Assembly (NCBI RefSeq): GCF_030682515.1
Contig: NZ_JAUXOD010000026.1
Coordinates: 1-62,853, forward strand
DNA: 62,853 bases
Origin: Hoeflea sp.
Lineage (GTDB): Bacteria > Pseudomonadota > Alphaproteobacteria > Rhizobiales > Rhizobiaceae
Direction of reading: 5' to 3'
The notes below the pieces were generated by a model that saw only the letters and a list, made by a program, of their open reading frames with translations, was not told the origin of the DNA and searched no databases. Shown here one piece after another: positions 36,150 to 45,555 of this stretch; positions within the stretch are counted from its first letter, which is position 1; every line of letters starts with the position of its first letter. Both the position numbers and the translations under genes were made by a program.

Positions 36150-37289
36150 TTAGTCGACAGGGAGGTATTCGAACTTGCCGTCCCTGACCTGGATCAGGAC
36201 GCGGCTCCGCTCGTCATGGCCGTAGTGGTCATCGGGGCTGGTATTGTAGACACCGTTCACCGAGACCAGTTCGCGTACATTCTCAAGTGCATCGCGCAGC
36301 GCCTTGCGGAACTCCGTGGTACCGGGCTGCGCAGTCTTCAAGGCTTCCACAGAGGCATGCGCAACCAGCTGACCTGCGTCGAACATCATTCCACTGAATG
36401 CCGAAACGCTGCCTTCACCGTGAACGGCGTTGTATTTCGTGGCGAAATCGACGGCAATTGCCTTGGAGGGATGGCTGTCGGGCAATTGCCCCGCAACAGC
36501 AACCGGGCCAACAGGCAGAATCGAGCCTTCAGCCGCGGCGCCTGCAACGCTGATATAGGTCGGGCTTACAGAACCGTGCGTCATGTAAATCTGGCCCTTG
36601 TAGCCGCGCTCACGCAACGCCGTGGGAGGCAGGGCGGAGGGTGTTCCCGATGCGACGACCATGACAGCGTCGGGATTGGCGAGACCAATTTTCAGCGCCT
36701 GGCCCGTGACCGAGGTGTCTGAGCGTGCAAAGCGCTCCACTGGATCCATTGTGATGCCGGTGTCTTTCAGAAGCTCCTCAAGGGCTGCGATCCAGTCATC
36801 GCCAAACGCGTCGGCGAACCCAATGAAACCAAGTGTTTTGACATTGTTGGCGACCATGTGCTCCACGAGCGCGCTCGCCATCATCTTGTTGGTTTGCACA
36901 GCGCGGAAGGTCCATACGTTCACATCATCCTTCACGGATACAGGCGCAAGCGCGATCACAGGCGTTTGTGCTTCAAAGGCGACGCTGGCGACCGAGGCTG
37001 AAGTCGGTGCGGTCGAGGAGCCGATAATGACGTCGGCACGGTCATCCTCGGTGCATTTGCGCGCGTTCCGGGTCGCCGCCGTCGGATCGGTGGCATCATC
37101 GTATGTGATGTAATTGATCTTTGTGTCACCGGCCATGGTCGGCAGGAATTGCACGGCGTTCTGTTCCGGGATGCCGAGCGATGCAGCCGGGCCGGTCGCA
37201 GATACGCTGATGCAAACTGTGATGTCGGCCAGCGCAGGTGAAGTCACGGCGGCAAGAGCCACCGAAGCCAGCATGAGAATTCGCTTCAT
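36150..37289 (-). CDS. ABC transporter substrate-binding protein (LivK-like)
   Basis: Periplasmic ligand-binding protein of 379 residues. The signal peptide MKRILMLASVALAAVTSPAL ends after ALA at about residue 21, followed by DITVCISVSATGPAASLGIPEQ, the normal start of the leucine-binding-protein family. CTGGAGGAAACG ribosome site; the 22-codon upstream extension is not used. Decides specificity of the adjacent importer. By its context with a feruloyl-CoA-synthetase-like ligase, the ligand may be a phenylpropenoic or other aromatic acid. Confidence 0.9.
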   Translation of the reverse strand: MKRILMLASVALAAVTSPALADITVCISVSATGPAASLGIPEQNAVQFLPTMAGDTKINYITYDDATDPTAATRNARKCTEDDRADVIIGSSTAPTSASVASVAFEAQTPVIALAPVSVKDDVNVWTFRAVQTNKMMASALVEHMVANNVKTLGFIGFADAFGDDWIAALEELLKDTGITMDPVERFARSDTSVTGQALKIGLANPDAVMVVASGTPSALPPTALRERGYKGQIYMTHGSVSPTYISVAGAAAEGSILPVGPVAVAGQLPDSHPSKAIAVDFATKYNAVHGEGSVSAFSGMMFDAGQLVAHASVEALKTAQPGTTEFRKALRDALENVRELVSVNGVYNTSPDDHYGHDERSRVLIQVRDGKFEYLPVD

Positions 37290-37351
37290 AGTCGTTTCCT
37301 CCAGTTGTTTTTGATCTCTCCCAATTGCTTCCCCCGGCTGAGATTTTCGCC

Positions 37352-39151
37352 TCACCCATCGAAAGCATTCGATCCCCTGGCGCGAACGCCAACGGGCTTG
37401 TCGAATTCATGAAACACGCCCGCAAGGGACTGCCTGCCGGCCGAAATCATCGCCAGAAGGGCGCCGGTCTGGGGCAGGAGCTGAAGAGCGAAAAAGACAA
37501 AATTCTCACGCAGCCTGGCGCGCAAGGGATGCCCCGGGGGGCACGTGTCGAGAATGGCGGCAAGATAACTTGCGCCTGCGACCAAGCCCACGATTTCGAG
37601 GAGCGGCGTCGCACCCGCAAGCGCCGCGTGCCTGTCGGTTTTCAATGTAGCCTGGCTCACCTCGACCGCGGCGCTCAGGTCGGCGCACGCATCTGACAGG
37701 ACCTGCCCGAGATGACTTAAATCCTGCTCGGGATTGTTCGCCAAACGACTGGCGATCGTGACGAACTCTTCCTGAAGAGCATTGAAGCGCGCACTGTTCC
37801 GGCCGGCGATCCCGCGGGTTAACAGGTCTATCGCGTGGATTGCATTGGTGCCTTCGTAGATTGTTGTGACACGTGCATCACGCCAAAGCTGCGGCACGCC
37901 CGACTCCTCTACATATCCGGCACCACCATGAACCTGGATGGCAAGATCGGCCGCATCCACGCCGGCCTGCGTGCAGAACCCCTTCGCAACGGGCGTGAGG
38001 ATATCGGCCAAGGCCTGATTGTCGGTGCGCTCGGTTTGAGTGTCGGCTCCGCGCGCGGCATCAATTGCATCAGCCGCCGCCAGCATCAGACAACGTCCCG
38101 CTGCCGCAAGAGTGCGCATCTTCATCAAACTGCGCTTTACGTCCGCGTGGCGGATGAGTGGGACTTGCTGCTGATCCTCGGTATTGATGCGCCCCTGAAG
38201 GCGGGCCGCGGCATACTCATAGGACATCTGGAAGGCGCGCTCGGCGATGCCGACCCCTTGGGTTGCAACAGCCAACCGGGCGCGATTCATCATCACGAAC
38301 ATGCATGCCAAGCCGCGATTTGGGGCACCGATCATCCAGCCCGTGGCCGCTTCGCCGGCGCCGAAAGCCATGGTGCAGGTCGGTGAGCCGTGCAGCCCGA
38401 TCTTGGTCTCTATACCAAGGCATTGCACATCATTGGGTTGAAGGCTCCCATCTGCCTGCGGCACCATTTTGGGCACCAGAAACAGCGACAAACCGCCGGT
38501 TCCTTCCGGGGCATCGTCATGGCGCGCAAGCACCAGATGCACAATGTTCTCGGTCAGGTCATGTTCGCCGTAGGAGATGAAGATCTTGGTGCCCGATATG
38601 GCATAGCTGCCATCAGCGCGTTCGACCGCACGGGTGCGTATTTCGGACAGATCGGACCCCGAATTTGGCTCGGTGATCGCCATCGTCGCGCCCCAGCGAC
38701 CTGTTGCGATGTTTTCAAGATAGGTCTGTTGCAGCGCCGCAGTTCCATGCGCATGCAAGGTCTCCGCTGCCGCCATGTTCAGCAGCAGGCCCATCGTGAA
38801 CCCGATAGATCCCGCATGCCACATTTCCAAACACGCGGCATTCAGCGCCAACGGCAAATCCTGGCCGCCAAACTGGCTGGGCAGGGACAGAGCTGACCAA
38901 CCGCCACCAATGAATTGATCATAGGCGGCGCGATGCCCGGCCGCCGTCGTCACTTTCCCGAGTGAATAGGTTGCGCCGGATCGATCAAGGATCTTGTCGA
39001 GCGGCAGCAGTACATCGGAAGCGACGCTTCCTGCCTGTTCGAGAATGGCTGCCAACAGGTCTTCATCAAGCGCTCCGCCGCCACGCGTCACAGCGCTGGT
39101 GCCCTGCAGCAAGCTGAACTGCAACTCGGCAATCGGGGGGGAATAGGCCAT
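37352..39151 (-). CDS. Acyl-CoA dehydrogenase (long, about 600-residue type)
   Basis: FAD enzyme of 599 residues that introduces the alpha-beta double bond into acyl-CoAs. WGATMAITEPNSGSDLSEIRT (shown partly: MAITEPNSGSDLSEI) is the FAD/substrate-binding motif and GTKIFISYGEHDL a family hallmark. The catalytic base is the glutamate at about residue 433 in RVTTIYEGTNAIHAIDL. A C-terminal extension of some 150 residues is typical of this subgroup, which often acts on aromatic or dicarboxylic acyl-CoAs. It starts 16 bases after the FadB-like gene. A 77-codon upstream in-frame extension overlaps that gene and was rejected. Confidence 0.93.
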   Translation of the reverse strand: MAYSPPIAELQFSLLQGTSAVTRGGGALDEDLLAAILEQAGSVASDVLLPLDKILDRSGATYSLGKVTTAAGHRAAYDQFIGGGWSALSLPSQFGGQDLPLALNAACLEMWHAGSIGFTMGLLLNMAAAETLHAHGTAALQQTYLENIATGRWGATMAITEPNSGSDLSEIRTRAVERADGSYAISGTKIFISYGEHDLTENIVHLVLARHDDAPEGTGGLSLFLVPKMVPQADGSLQPNDVQCLGIETKIGLHGSPTCTMAFGAGEAATGWMIGAPNRGLACMFVMMNRARLAVATQGVGIAERAFQMSYEYAAARLQGRINTEDQQQVPLIRHADVKRSLMKMRTLAAAGRCLMLAAADAIDAARGADTQTERTDNQALADILTPVAKGFCTQAGVDAADLAIQVHGGAGYVEESGVPQLWRDARVTTIYEGTNAIHAIDLLTRGIAGRNSARFNALQEEFVTIASRLANNPEQDLSHLGQVLSDACADLSAAVEVSQATLKTDRHAALAGATPLLEIVGLVAGASYLAAILDTCPPGHPLRARLRENFVFFALQLLPQTGALLAMISAGRQSLAGVFHEFDKPVGVRARGSNAFDG

Positions 39152-39167
39152 GATGCGCACCAGCCCC

Positions 39168-41549
39168 CTAGTTCGCCAGTGGACGGTTGGTGTTGCGCAG
39201 ATGCACAAGCCGATCAAACGTGGTTTGGCGACCGGCGAGTTCGCGAACGCCGTCGCGCTCCAATTGCGCGAATTGCTCTTCGCTGAGTGGTGAACCCGCC
39301 TCTGCCACACCGCCGCAGACAATCCGCGCAATTTCGCGACAGATGCCCACATCGGTAGGCGTGAACCCGCTGTCATCGACAAGCCGGGAAATCTGTTCTT
39401 CGAGGCATGCCATCAGCGGCGCGCCGCCCGCCGAGATGGACGCCCGGGCGGGAGCTATGTAGTTTTCGGCCCGCGCCAGAGCTTCCTTCTTGGCGACGGC
39501 AAGCAGCCGGTCCCTGCTGAGAACGACCAGATCGCCGTCGCGCAAAAACGCATTGTCCGCGGCCTGATAGGCCGATCCCGAGACATCGCCGATGGCAATT
39601 GTCGCAAATGCCGCCTGCCCCGCGCGCAGCAGATCCGCGTGCCGCGCCTGCTGCCGCAACACAAGCTGCGTCACGCCGCCCCATCCCGGCAAAATGCCGA
39701 CTTTTCGCTCTGGCAAGCCGGCACTCAGTTCCGCGGATGCGACAACCTGGTCGGCATGCAGCATCAATTCGCATCCGCCGCCGAGCGCAAGACCCGAAGG
39801 CGCGGCGATGACCGGGAAAGGAGCGTATTTGAGGCCAAGCCAAGCCGCCTGCCCGGACGCGACAAACGCATCGAGCCCAGCCCAGTCCTTTTTCTTTACC
39901 AGATCAATGAAGACATCCAGACTTGCGCCGGCCGAGAAGGTGCGGCGGTTGTCTGATCCTATCACAAGCGCTTGAAATCCATGGGATTTCAGCTCCAGCG
40001 CACGGGTTGCCATGGCAACGACATCAGCGTCGCAGACATTCATTTTGGTATGAATTTCGAAACCGGCGACGCCGTCGCCAATGTCCCAGATGGACGCCGA
40101 GTTGTTGCTCGCAACGGCTATTCCGTTGCGCTGTATGCTCGCGAAACTAAGGACGCCCGCGACAGGCTCAGGCCGTAGGACGCGTCCATCGGTGGCCAAC
40201 ACCTCGTCGGCTGAGGGATAGAAGCCCGCACCCTTGGCAGCCGTTTCCAGCAGTGGCGGAACCGCCCGGCCCTCGTCGCGCAATTTCTCGACAATCCAAG
40301 CCGCCCCAACCCGGTCGGCAATCTGGAACGGGCCTTCCTTCCAGTTGTAACCGAGGCGAACCGCCGTATCGATCGCGGCAACATCGTCGGCAATTTCCGG
40401 CGCGATTCCGGCGGCGTAGACGATGAGATTGGACAGGACTGCCCAGGCATATTGGCCACCCTTGTCGTCCGCCGCACAGACATCACGCAGGCTTTTCGCA
40501 CTCAAGCTCTTCAATTCGGGTTGAACGCGCGGCCGGTAGTGACCCGACGCCAAATCAATGACCTCGTCAACACGCTCGCCATCGGCATTTTTCCGGCGAT
40601 AGAAGCCTCCGTCACCGGCACGCCCGATACGTCCGCGCGCCAACATGTCCGAAAAAAAGGCGCTTTGCGTGGGGTCATGCCGGCGGTGTGCGTCGTCATC
40701 CGCCAATGTTCTCATGAAGCTGCCCCAAACCAATGGGATCAGGTTGATGCCGACGAAGTCAAACAGACCGAAGATACCGGTGCGTGGAATGCCAAAGGGC
40801 GCGCTCATCACCGCATCGGCTTCTTCAACACTCAGCCCCAATTCCATCGCCTCGAGGGACGCGACGGACATCCAGTAATTTCCCACTCGATTGGCGATGA
40901 AGCCGGGGGTATCGCGGCAGGTAACGACCGATTTGCCGAGCACCTCATCCCCGATGCGCCGCGCGCGTTCAACAAGCTCCGGCTTGGTTCGCGGACCCGA
41001 TACCAACTCGAGAAGCTGCATGATCCGTGGGGGATTGAAGAAATGGGTGATGACGAAATCACCGGCAAAGCGGGAACCGAGACCTTCGATTAGTTGATGC
41101 AAGGGTATGGTTGACGTGTTCGAAGAGACGATGGAGCCGTCCTGGCGCACGTCTTCGATGCGCGCATAGAGATCCTGCTTGACCTTCAAGTCCTCGAATA
41201 CCGCCTCGATGATCCAATCCACATCCGAGAGCCGTTGCAGATCGTCTTCGACATTGCCCACTTCCACGAGGGAAACGAGATCGGGATGCATGAAGCCGTT
41301 GTTCTTGATCTGCCGTTCGACGCCCTTTCTCGCCAACGCATCGCGGTCAGTCGCCCCTGCCGGAACAATGTCGAGGAGAAGCACCGGGATGCCAGCGTTG
41401 GCGATCAGTGCCGCAATACCGGACCCCATCGATCCAGCGCCGATGACAGCAGCCTTGAGCAGCGGCTGGCGCAGGGCGCCATCGGCCAGACGTTCGGCTG
41501 GCGCACGGTGGATCTTCACAAGGGAGACTGGAGATATCGGCTTGTTCAT
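39168..41549 (-). CDS. Bifunctional 3-hydroxyacyl-CoA dehydrogenase/enoyl-CoA hydratase (dehydrogenase-first type)
   Basis: Two-domain beta-oxidation enzyme of 793 residues. The 3-hydroxyacyl-CoA dehydrogenase comes first (NAD motif KAAVIGAGSMGSGIAALIANAG from about residue 32, catalytic histidine in ITHFFNPPRIMQLLELV). The crotonase domain starts near residue 490, with both catalytic glutamates in LGGGCELMLHAD and LPERKVGILPGWG. The reverse domain order compared with E. coli FadB is normal for this subgroup. Located between the thiolase and the acyl-CoA dehydrogenase, so all steps of one beta-oxidation round are encoded in order. Confidence 0.95.
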   Translation of the reverse strand: MNKPISPVSLVKIHRAPAERLADGALRQPLLKAAVIGAGSMGSGIAALIANAGIPVLLLDIVPAGATDRDALARKGVERQIKNNGFMHPDLVSLVEVGNVEDDLQRLSDVDWIIEAVFEDLKVKQDLYARIEDVRQDGSIVSSNTSTIPLHQLIEGLGSRFAGDFVITHFFNPPRIMQLLELVSGPRTKPELVERARRIGDEVLGKSVVTCRDTPGFIANRVGNYWMSVASLEAMELGLSVEEADAVMSAPFGIPRTGIFGLFDFVGINLIPLVWGSFMRTLADDDAHRRHDPTQSAFFSDMLARGRIGRAGDGGFYRRKNADGERVDEVIDLASGHYRPRVQPELKSLSAKSLRDVCAADDKGGQYAWAVLSNLIVYAAGIAPEIADDVAAIDTAVRLGYNWKEGPFQIADRVGAAWIVEKLRDEGRAVPPLLETAAKGAGFYPSADEVLATDGRVLRPEPVAGVLSFASIQRNGIAVASNNSASIWDIGDGVAGFEIHTKMNVCDADVVAMATRALELKSHGFQALVIGSDNRRTFSAGASLDVFIDLVKKKDWAGLDAFVASGQAAWLGLKYAPFPVIAAPSGLALGGGCELMLHADQVVASAELSAGLPERKVGILPGWGGVTQLVLRQQARHADLLRAGQAAFATIAIGDVSGSAYQAADNAFLRDGDLVVLSRDRLLAVAKKEALARAENYIAPARASISAGGAPLMACLEEQISRLVDDSGFTPTDVGICREIARIVCGGVAEAGSPLSEEQFAQLERDGVRELAGRQTTFDRLVHLRNTNRPLAN

Positions 41550-41596
41550 GAATACTTACTCGGATCTGAACTGGGACAAGGGGCTGCTGAGGCGGC

Positions 41597-42781
41597 CTAT
41601 TGAAGGTTTTCAATGACCAGGGCGATACCCTGACCACCGCCTATGCACATGGTGACAACGCCGTACTTGCCTTTGATGCGCTTCAATTCATTGAGGGCCT
41701 TGACCGTCAAAATGGCGCCGGTCGCGCCAAGCGGATGACCCAGCGCCACGGCGCCGCCATTGGGGTTGACCCTGTCAGTCGGCAGGCCGAGAGCATCGTT
41801 CACGGCAATGGCCTGCGCGGCAAACGCCTCATTGGATTCGAAGATGTCGATATCTTCCAGTTTGAGGCCCGCACGCTGCATCGCCAACGGCACCGCGCGC
41901 ACGGGACCAATGCCCATGATTTCCGGCGGCACGCCGGCGATGCCCCAGGAAACAAGACGCCCGATCGGGTTGAGCTTGCGCTGTGTGACTTCATCGGCAT
42001 GGGCCAGGACCAGGGCGGCCGCCCCGTCATTGATGCCCGAGGCATTGCCGGCCGTAACCGTGCCGTCTTTGCGAAAAGCCGGCCGCAGCGCAGCCAGCGC
42101 GTCAAGTGTTGTGCCCGCGCGGGGATGCTCGTCCGTGTCAAAGAGCACTGTTGCGTTTTTAGTCTTGAGTTCTATTGGCGCAATCTGGTCGTTGAAACGC
42201 CCCTCCGCGATTGCCCGCGCCGCGCGGTCCTGGCTTTCCAGCGCAAATGCGTCCTGGCGATCACGTGTGATATTGTACTTCTGAGCCACATTTTCGGCGG
42301 TATCGCCCATTCCTCCGTGCCCGAAGGGATCGGCCAGGGTATTGCTCAACCAATCGTACAACACGCCGTTGCCCATCTTCCGGCCATAGCGCATGCCCTC
42401 GACGGAGAAGGGCGCGCGGCTCATCGCTTCAGCGCCACCCGCGAGCGCAATCCGTGAATCCCCGGACTTGATCATCATTGCGGCGGTAACGATGGCTTGA
42501 GCGCCGGACCCACAAAGCCGGTTGAGTGTCAGCCCGCCTGACCCGATTGGGAGGCCGGAGTTCATACCGACGGTGCGACCGAGAAACAGATCCGCCGCTT
42601 CCGTGGGAATAACTGTTCCAAAAACAGCGTGATCAAGATCAGCGGCCTGCAAGCCGGAACGCTCAATGGCAGCCTTGCCAGCGACCGTACCGAGCTCGGT
42701 TGGCGACATGCCTTTCAGACTGCCGCCAAACGTGCCGATGGCGGTGCGTGCGCCTGAAAGAAAGAAAACTTCATCGTTCAT
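41597..42781 (-). CDS. Acetyl-CoA acyltransferase (thiolase)
   Basis: Thiolase of 394 residues that cleaves 3-ketoacyl-CoA with CoA. Catalytic residues are in place: C90 in LNRLCGSGAQ, H349 in ALGHPLGATGA and C379 in VTMCIGGGQG. The ATG at 42781 begins the conserved MNDEVFFLSGARTAIG segment and lies 13 bases after the ligase stop. Completes the beta-oxidation set with the two following genes. Confidence 0.95.
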   Translation of the reverse strand: MNDEVFFLSGARTAIGTFGGSLKGMSPTELGTVAGKAAIERSGLQAADLDHAVFGTVIPTEAADLFLGRTVGMNSGLPIGSGGLTLNRLCGSGAQAIVTAAMMIKSGDSRIALAGGAEAMSRAPFSVEGMRYGRKMGNGVLYDWLSNTLADPFGHGGMGDTAENVAQKYNITRDRQDAFALESQDRAARAIAEGRFNDQIAPIELKTKNATVLFDTDEHPRAGTTLDALAALRPAFRKDGTVTAGNASGINDGAAALVLAHADEVTQRKLNPIGRLVSWGIAGVPPEIMGIGPVRAVPLAMQRAGLKLEDIDIFESNEAFAAQAIAVNDALGLPTDRVNPNGGAVALGHPLGATGAILTVKALNELKRIKGKYGVVTMCIGGGQGIALVIENLQ

Positions 42782-42794
42782 TTCAAATGACCTT

Positions 42795-44627
42795 TCAATT
42801 CGTTCCGCCGCGCTCATCAAGCACTAGCGGCCGCAAAATCACATCAGTTTCAATAGGTTCCGCGAACAGGCGCTCCACCAGATCGGCACGCGACCGCAAT
42901 ACCGCACGTTGATTGAGATAGCCTTTGTCGGTCATTTCACCGACTTCAAAGGAAGGCGCATCAGGCAGAATGATTGCCCGTCCAATGCGCGTGGACGACC
43001 CCGTCTCGCCCGACCGGAGCATCGATTTGGCTACTGCGTCGCGCACCTTGGGATTCTGGCTCAATTCCGCCAGATCAGCCTCTGGCAATCCCGCCAGCTT
43101 TCGCGCGGCAATGAGATTGAGGAACACCAGCAACCCAATTTCCTTGCGGTCCTGCCCGGCGACCGCGACATCCTGGATGAGGCCCTCGCCCGCCGTCACC
43201 GCGTCAAGGCGCAAGGCGCCCACCTGGACCCACGTTCCGGTTGCCAGCTTGAAATTTTCCGCCGTGCGTCCGTCAAACAAAATGCCCTTGGATGGGTCAT
43301 GAGGGTCCAGAAGCTTGCCAGCGTCACCGATCCGGTAGAAACCTTCCTCGTCGAATGCCTGGGCGCTGAGCTCCGGCGCTCGCCAATATCCCGGCATCAC
43401 CATTGGCCCGCGCACGCGCAGCTCAAGCTTTTCTTCGTTCGGGACCATCTTGATTTCCGCACCGGGGAGCGGAACGCCGATATTGTTGGAGACCGTGTTT
43501 GATGCCGGCGACATGGTTGCCACCGGCGACGTTTCGGTGGCCCCCCAGGCCACATGGATCTGCAGATCCGCCCGGCCATATTGTTCTGCCAAGCGACGGT
43601 AGGTGTCCCAGGAGTCCGCCGACAAGGCGGCGCCGGCGGTAAACATGTATCGCAAGCGGCTGAAATATCTCTGCGCGAACGCAGCATCCGTCCGCAGCAC
43701 ATTGATCAGCTCGTCGAAACCGCGCGGGACACCAAAGTGTATCGTCGGCGGATTTTCCGAAAGGTTTCGCACCGTTTCCGCGAACAGTCCGGGCATCGGC
43801 CGGCCATTGTCGATCACCAGCATGCCGGCGTTGTGGATGGCGCAATTGAACACGAGATTGCCACCGAAAGTGTGGTTCCACGCCAGCCAGTCCACGATCA
43901 CCGGAGGCTCTGATTGAACCGCGGGCCAGAGTTCCGCCATTGCCGCTTGATTCGAGCAAATCATGCGGTGAGTGACGATCACCCCCTTGGGCTCACCGGT
44001 GGACCCCGATGTAAAGAGCACTTTCGCGACCGAGTTCGGGGCAATTTCCGCTCCGCCGGATGCGCCAGCCGTCGACCCCGAAAGCAGCGAATCCAGGGAA
44101 TGATCGACCTCCGGAAGATCAACATTGGTGGTGGCAGCGGTTGGTATGCCAAGGCTTTGAGCCAGTTTCAGCCCGCGGCCAAAGGCTGCGCCATCTTCAG
44201 CAAACACCAAACCGGGGCCGAGAAACGCCAAGACCTGGCGCAACCGCGTCATATCCGAAATCTGGGAATAGGGAACCGAGATCGGCGCGACCGGAACGCC
44301 GGCCAACAGCGCACCCATTGCCACAATCGCGTGGGTGATCGAATTTTGTGACAGGATTGCCAGGGGCCGGTCCTGAGACAATCCGAATGACAGCAGTGCG
44401 TCCGCACAGGCCTCGGAACGCTGAAGGGCTTGCGCGTAGGAGACCGTTTCAACCACCTCGCCGGTGCGGTGAACAAACGCGATCGCAGCAGGCGCACGCT
44501 TCGCACTCGCGCGCAGCATGTGCCCGAATGTCGGGTAACCCGCGAATACTGGCTTCGGTCCGGCGACAACGATCGCGGTTCCGACCGAGCCGGCGGCAAC
44601 GGAAATCGGCACTCTATCAGCAGTCAA
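42795..44627 (-). CDS. Feruloyl-CoA synthetase-like AMP-dependent acid-CoA ligase
   Basis: Adenylate-forming ligase of 610 residues. The P-loop VLFTSGSTGEPKGVIVTHRM is at about residues 210-229, the ATP motif HVAWGATETSPVATMS follows, and the C-terminal catalytic lysine is in GEMTDKGYLNQRAVL, a form typical of feruloyl-CoA synthetases. It would make a CoA thioester of a hydroxycinnamic, phenylpropanoid or related acid. No hydroxycinnamoyl-CoA hydratase-lyase gene is present, while a full beta-oxidation set is, suggesting chain shortening by thiolysis rather than aldol cleavage. First gene of the operon, divergent from marR. The exact acid remains unknown. Confidence 0.85.
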   Translation of the reverse strand: MTADRVPISVAAGSVGTAIVVAGPKPVFAGYPTFGHMLRASAKRAPAAIAFVHRTGEVVETVSYAQALQRSEACADALLSFGLSQDRPLAILSQNSITHAIVAMGALLAGVPVAPISVPYSQISDMTRLRQVLAFLGPGLVFAEDGAAFGRGLKLAQSLGIPTAATTNVDLPEVDHSLDSLLSGSTAGASGGAEIAPNSVAKVLFTSGSTGEPKGVIVTHRMICSNQAAMAELWPAVQSEPPVIVDWLAWNHTFGGNLVFNCAIHNAGMLVIDNGRPMPGLFAETVRNLSENPPTIHFGVPRGFDELINVLRTDAAFAQRYFSRLRYMFTAGAALSADSWDTYRRLAEQYGRADLQIHVAWGATETSPVATMSPASNTVSNNIGVPLPGAEIKMVPNEEKLELRVRGPMVMPGYWRAPELSAQAFDEEGFYRIGDAGKLLDPHDPSKGILFDGRTAENFKLATGTWVQVGALRLDAVTAGEGLIQDVAVAGQDRKEIGLLVFLNLIAARKLAGLPEADLAELSQNPKVRDAVAKSMLRSGETGSSTRIGRAIILPDAPSFEVGEMTDKGYLNQRAVLRSRADLVERLFAEPIETDVILRPLVLDERGGTN

Positions 44628-44675
44628 AGAAGCCTCCCTAGCATCGCTCCGGCCCAGGGTCCAAGCGACGATTAT

Positions 44676-44704
44676 TAGATAATGAAGTTATCTATTAATG
44701 TCAA
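44676..44704 (-). promoter_or_regulatory. MarR-type operator overlapping the ligase promoter
   Basis: TAGATAA and TTATCTA form a perfect 7-bp inverted repeat around a 5-base centre (44676-44694). On the minus strand TTGACA (44699-44704) is followed after 17 bases by TATCTA (44676-44681), so the repeat covers spacer and -10. The size and symmetry fit MarR-family sites such as those used by CouR/FerR-type regulators of hydroxycinnamate genes; the regulator gene starts 113 bases away. Confidence 0.72.
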
Positions 44705-44806
44705 TAATCATTACAGGCCTTGCCTAGACGGCGTCGGATGTGAAAAGACAAGCCGAACAAGCGAATCCGGTGTGGATGGCGCCTGATCCAAGCGTCGAGG
44801 AATCAA

Positions 44807-45367
44807 ATGAAAAAAGACTCAGCTGGCGCAGCCGCCCGGCATGACGCAGGCGACAATCCTCCCGATGAGAAGTCCCGGCAGCCCAAGGCCAAGGCAGTCA
44901 GTTCGACAAGTGCAAAATTGGAAAACACGGGCGTGCCCCTGGATGTCTCCTATCTCGAGGGCACGATCGGCTACTCAATTCGCCGCGCGGAAATGACTGT
45001 TTTTCAGGACATTTATCGCGCCTTTGACAAGATGAACGTGACGACTGCGCAGTTTTCGGTCATGGCGGTTGTTGCTGACAATCCCGGCGCCAACCAAGCC
45101 GACCTGGCTGCCGCGCTCGGCGTCGAACGCCCTCGCATGGTGCCGCTCATCGACGCCCTTGAGGCCCGCGGCTGGGCCACGCGCACGCCTGATCCGACCG
45201 ATCGACGGAACCGCCATATTTTCCTTACCGAGGCGGGCGCTGAAGCCCTGGCGGAGTTGAAGCGGCGGTTTGCCAAGCATCAAAAGAACATGTTGAAGCG
45301 GTTGGGCACCGATGATCCTTCCACGATCCTGACCATGTTGTGGAGATTGGCCAGAGCAAGCAAGTGA
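44807..45367 (+). CDS. MarR-family transcriptional regulator
   Basis: Repressor of 186 residues. About 45 polar, low-complexity N-terminal residues precede the MarR core (YLEGTIGYSIRRAEMTVFQD). The winged helix is clear in QADLAAALGVERPRMVPLID and ALEARGWATRTPDPTDRRNR. Regulators of this kind (CouR, FerC, BadR types) release DNA on binding an aromatic acyl-CoA, which here would be the product of the divergent ligase. Controls the ligase-thiolase-FadB-ACAD-liv operon by inference from the intergenic palindrome. Confidence 0.9.
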   Translation: MKKDSAGAAARHDAGDNPPDEKSRQPKAKAVSSTSAKLENTGVPLDVSYLEGTIGYSIRRAEMTVFQDIYRAFDKMNVTTAQFSVMAVVADNPGANQADLAAALGVERPRMVPLIDALEARGWATRTPDPTDRRNRHIFLTEAGAEALAELKRRFAKHQKNMLKRLGTDDPSTILTMLWRLARASK

Positions 45368-45396
45368 TCCGGCATTGATTGCCGCAGGGGGGCGTG

Positions 45397-45432
45397 GCCG
45401 GCAAAGGGCGGTGCGGCCGCGCCTTTGTCGGC
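45397..45432 (+). terminator. Hairpin after marR
   Basis: GCCGGCAAAGG (45397-45407) pairs with CCTTTGTCGGC (45422-45432), 11 pairs including one G-T, around a GC-rich loop that can pair further. It lies 30 bases after the marR stop and has no T-run, so a terminator role is possible but not certain. The rest of 45368-45555 shows nothing else. Confidence 0.4.
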
Positions 45433-45555
45433 GTTCGGGAAGACAATGTCGAGGGTTGGGAATACCTTCTTACCGGGAACCGGGCGCCGAGGCTTTGCCA
45501 AATGGCTTCCGGTGCCTAATATGGGAGTCGCAATCCAGAGCTGGACCCGCCAAAA

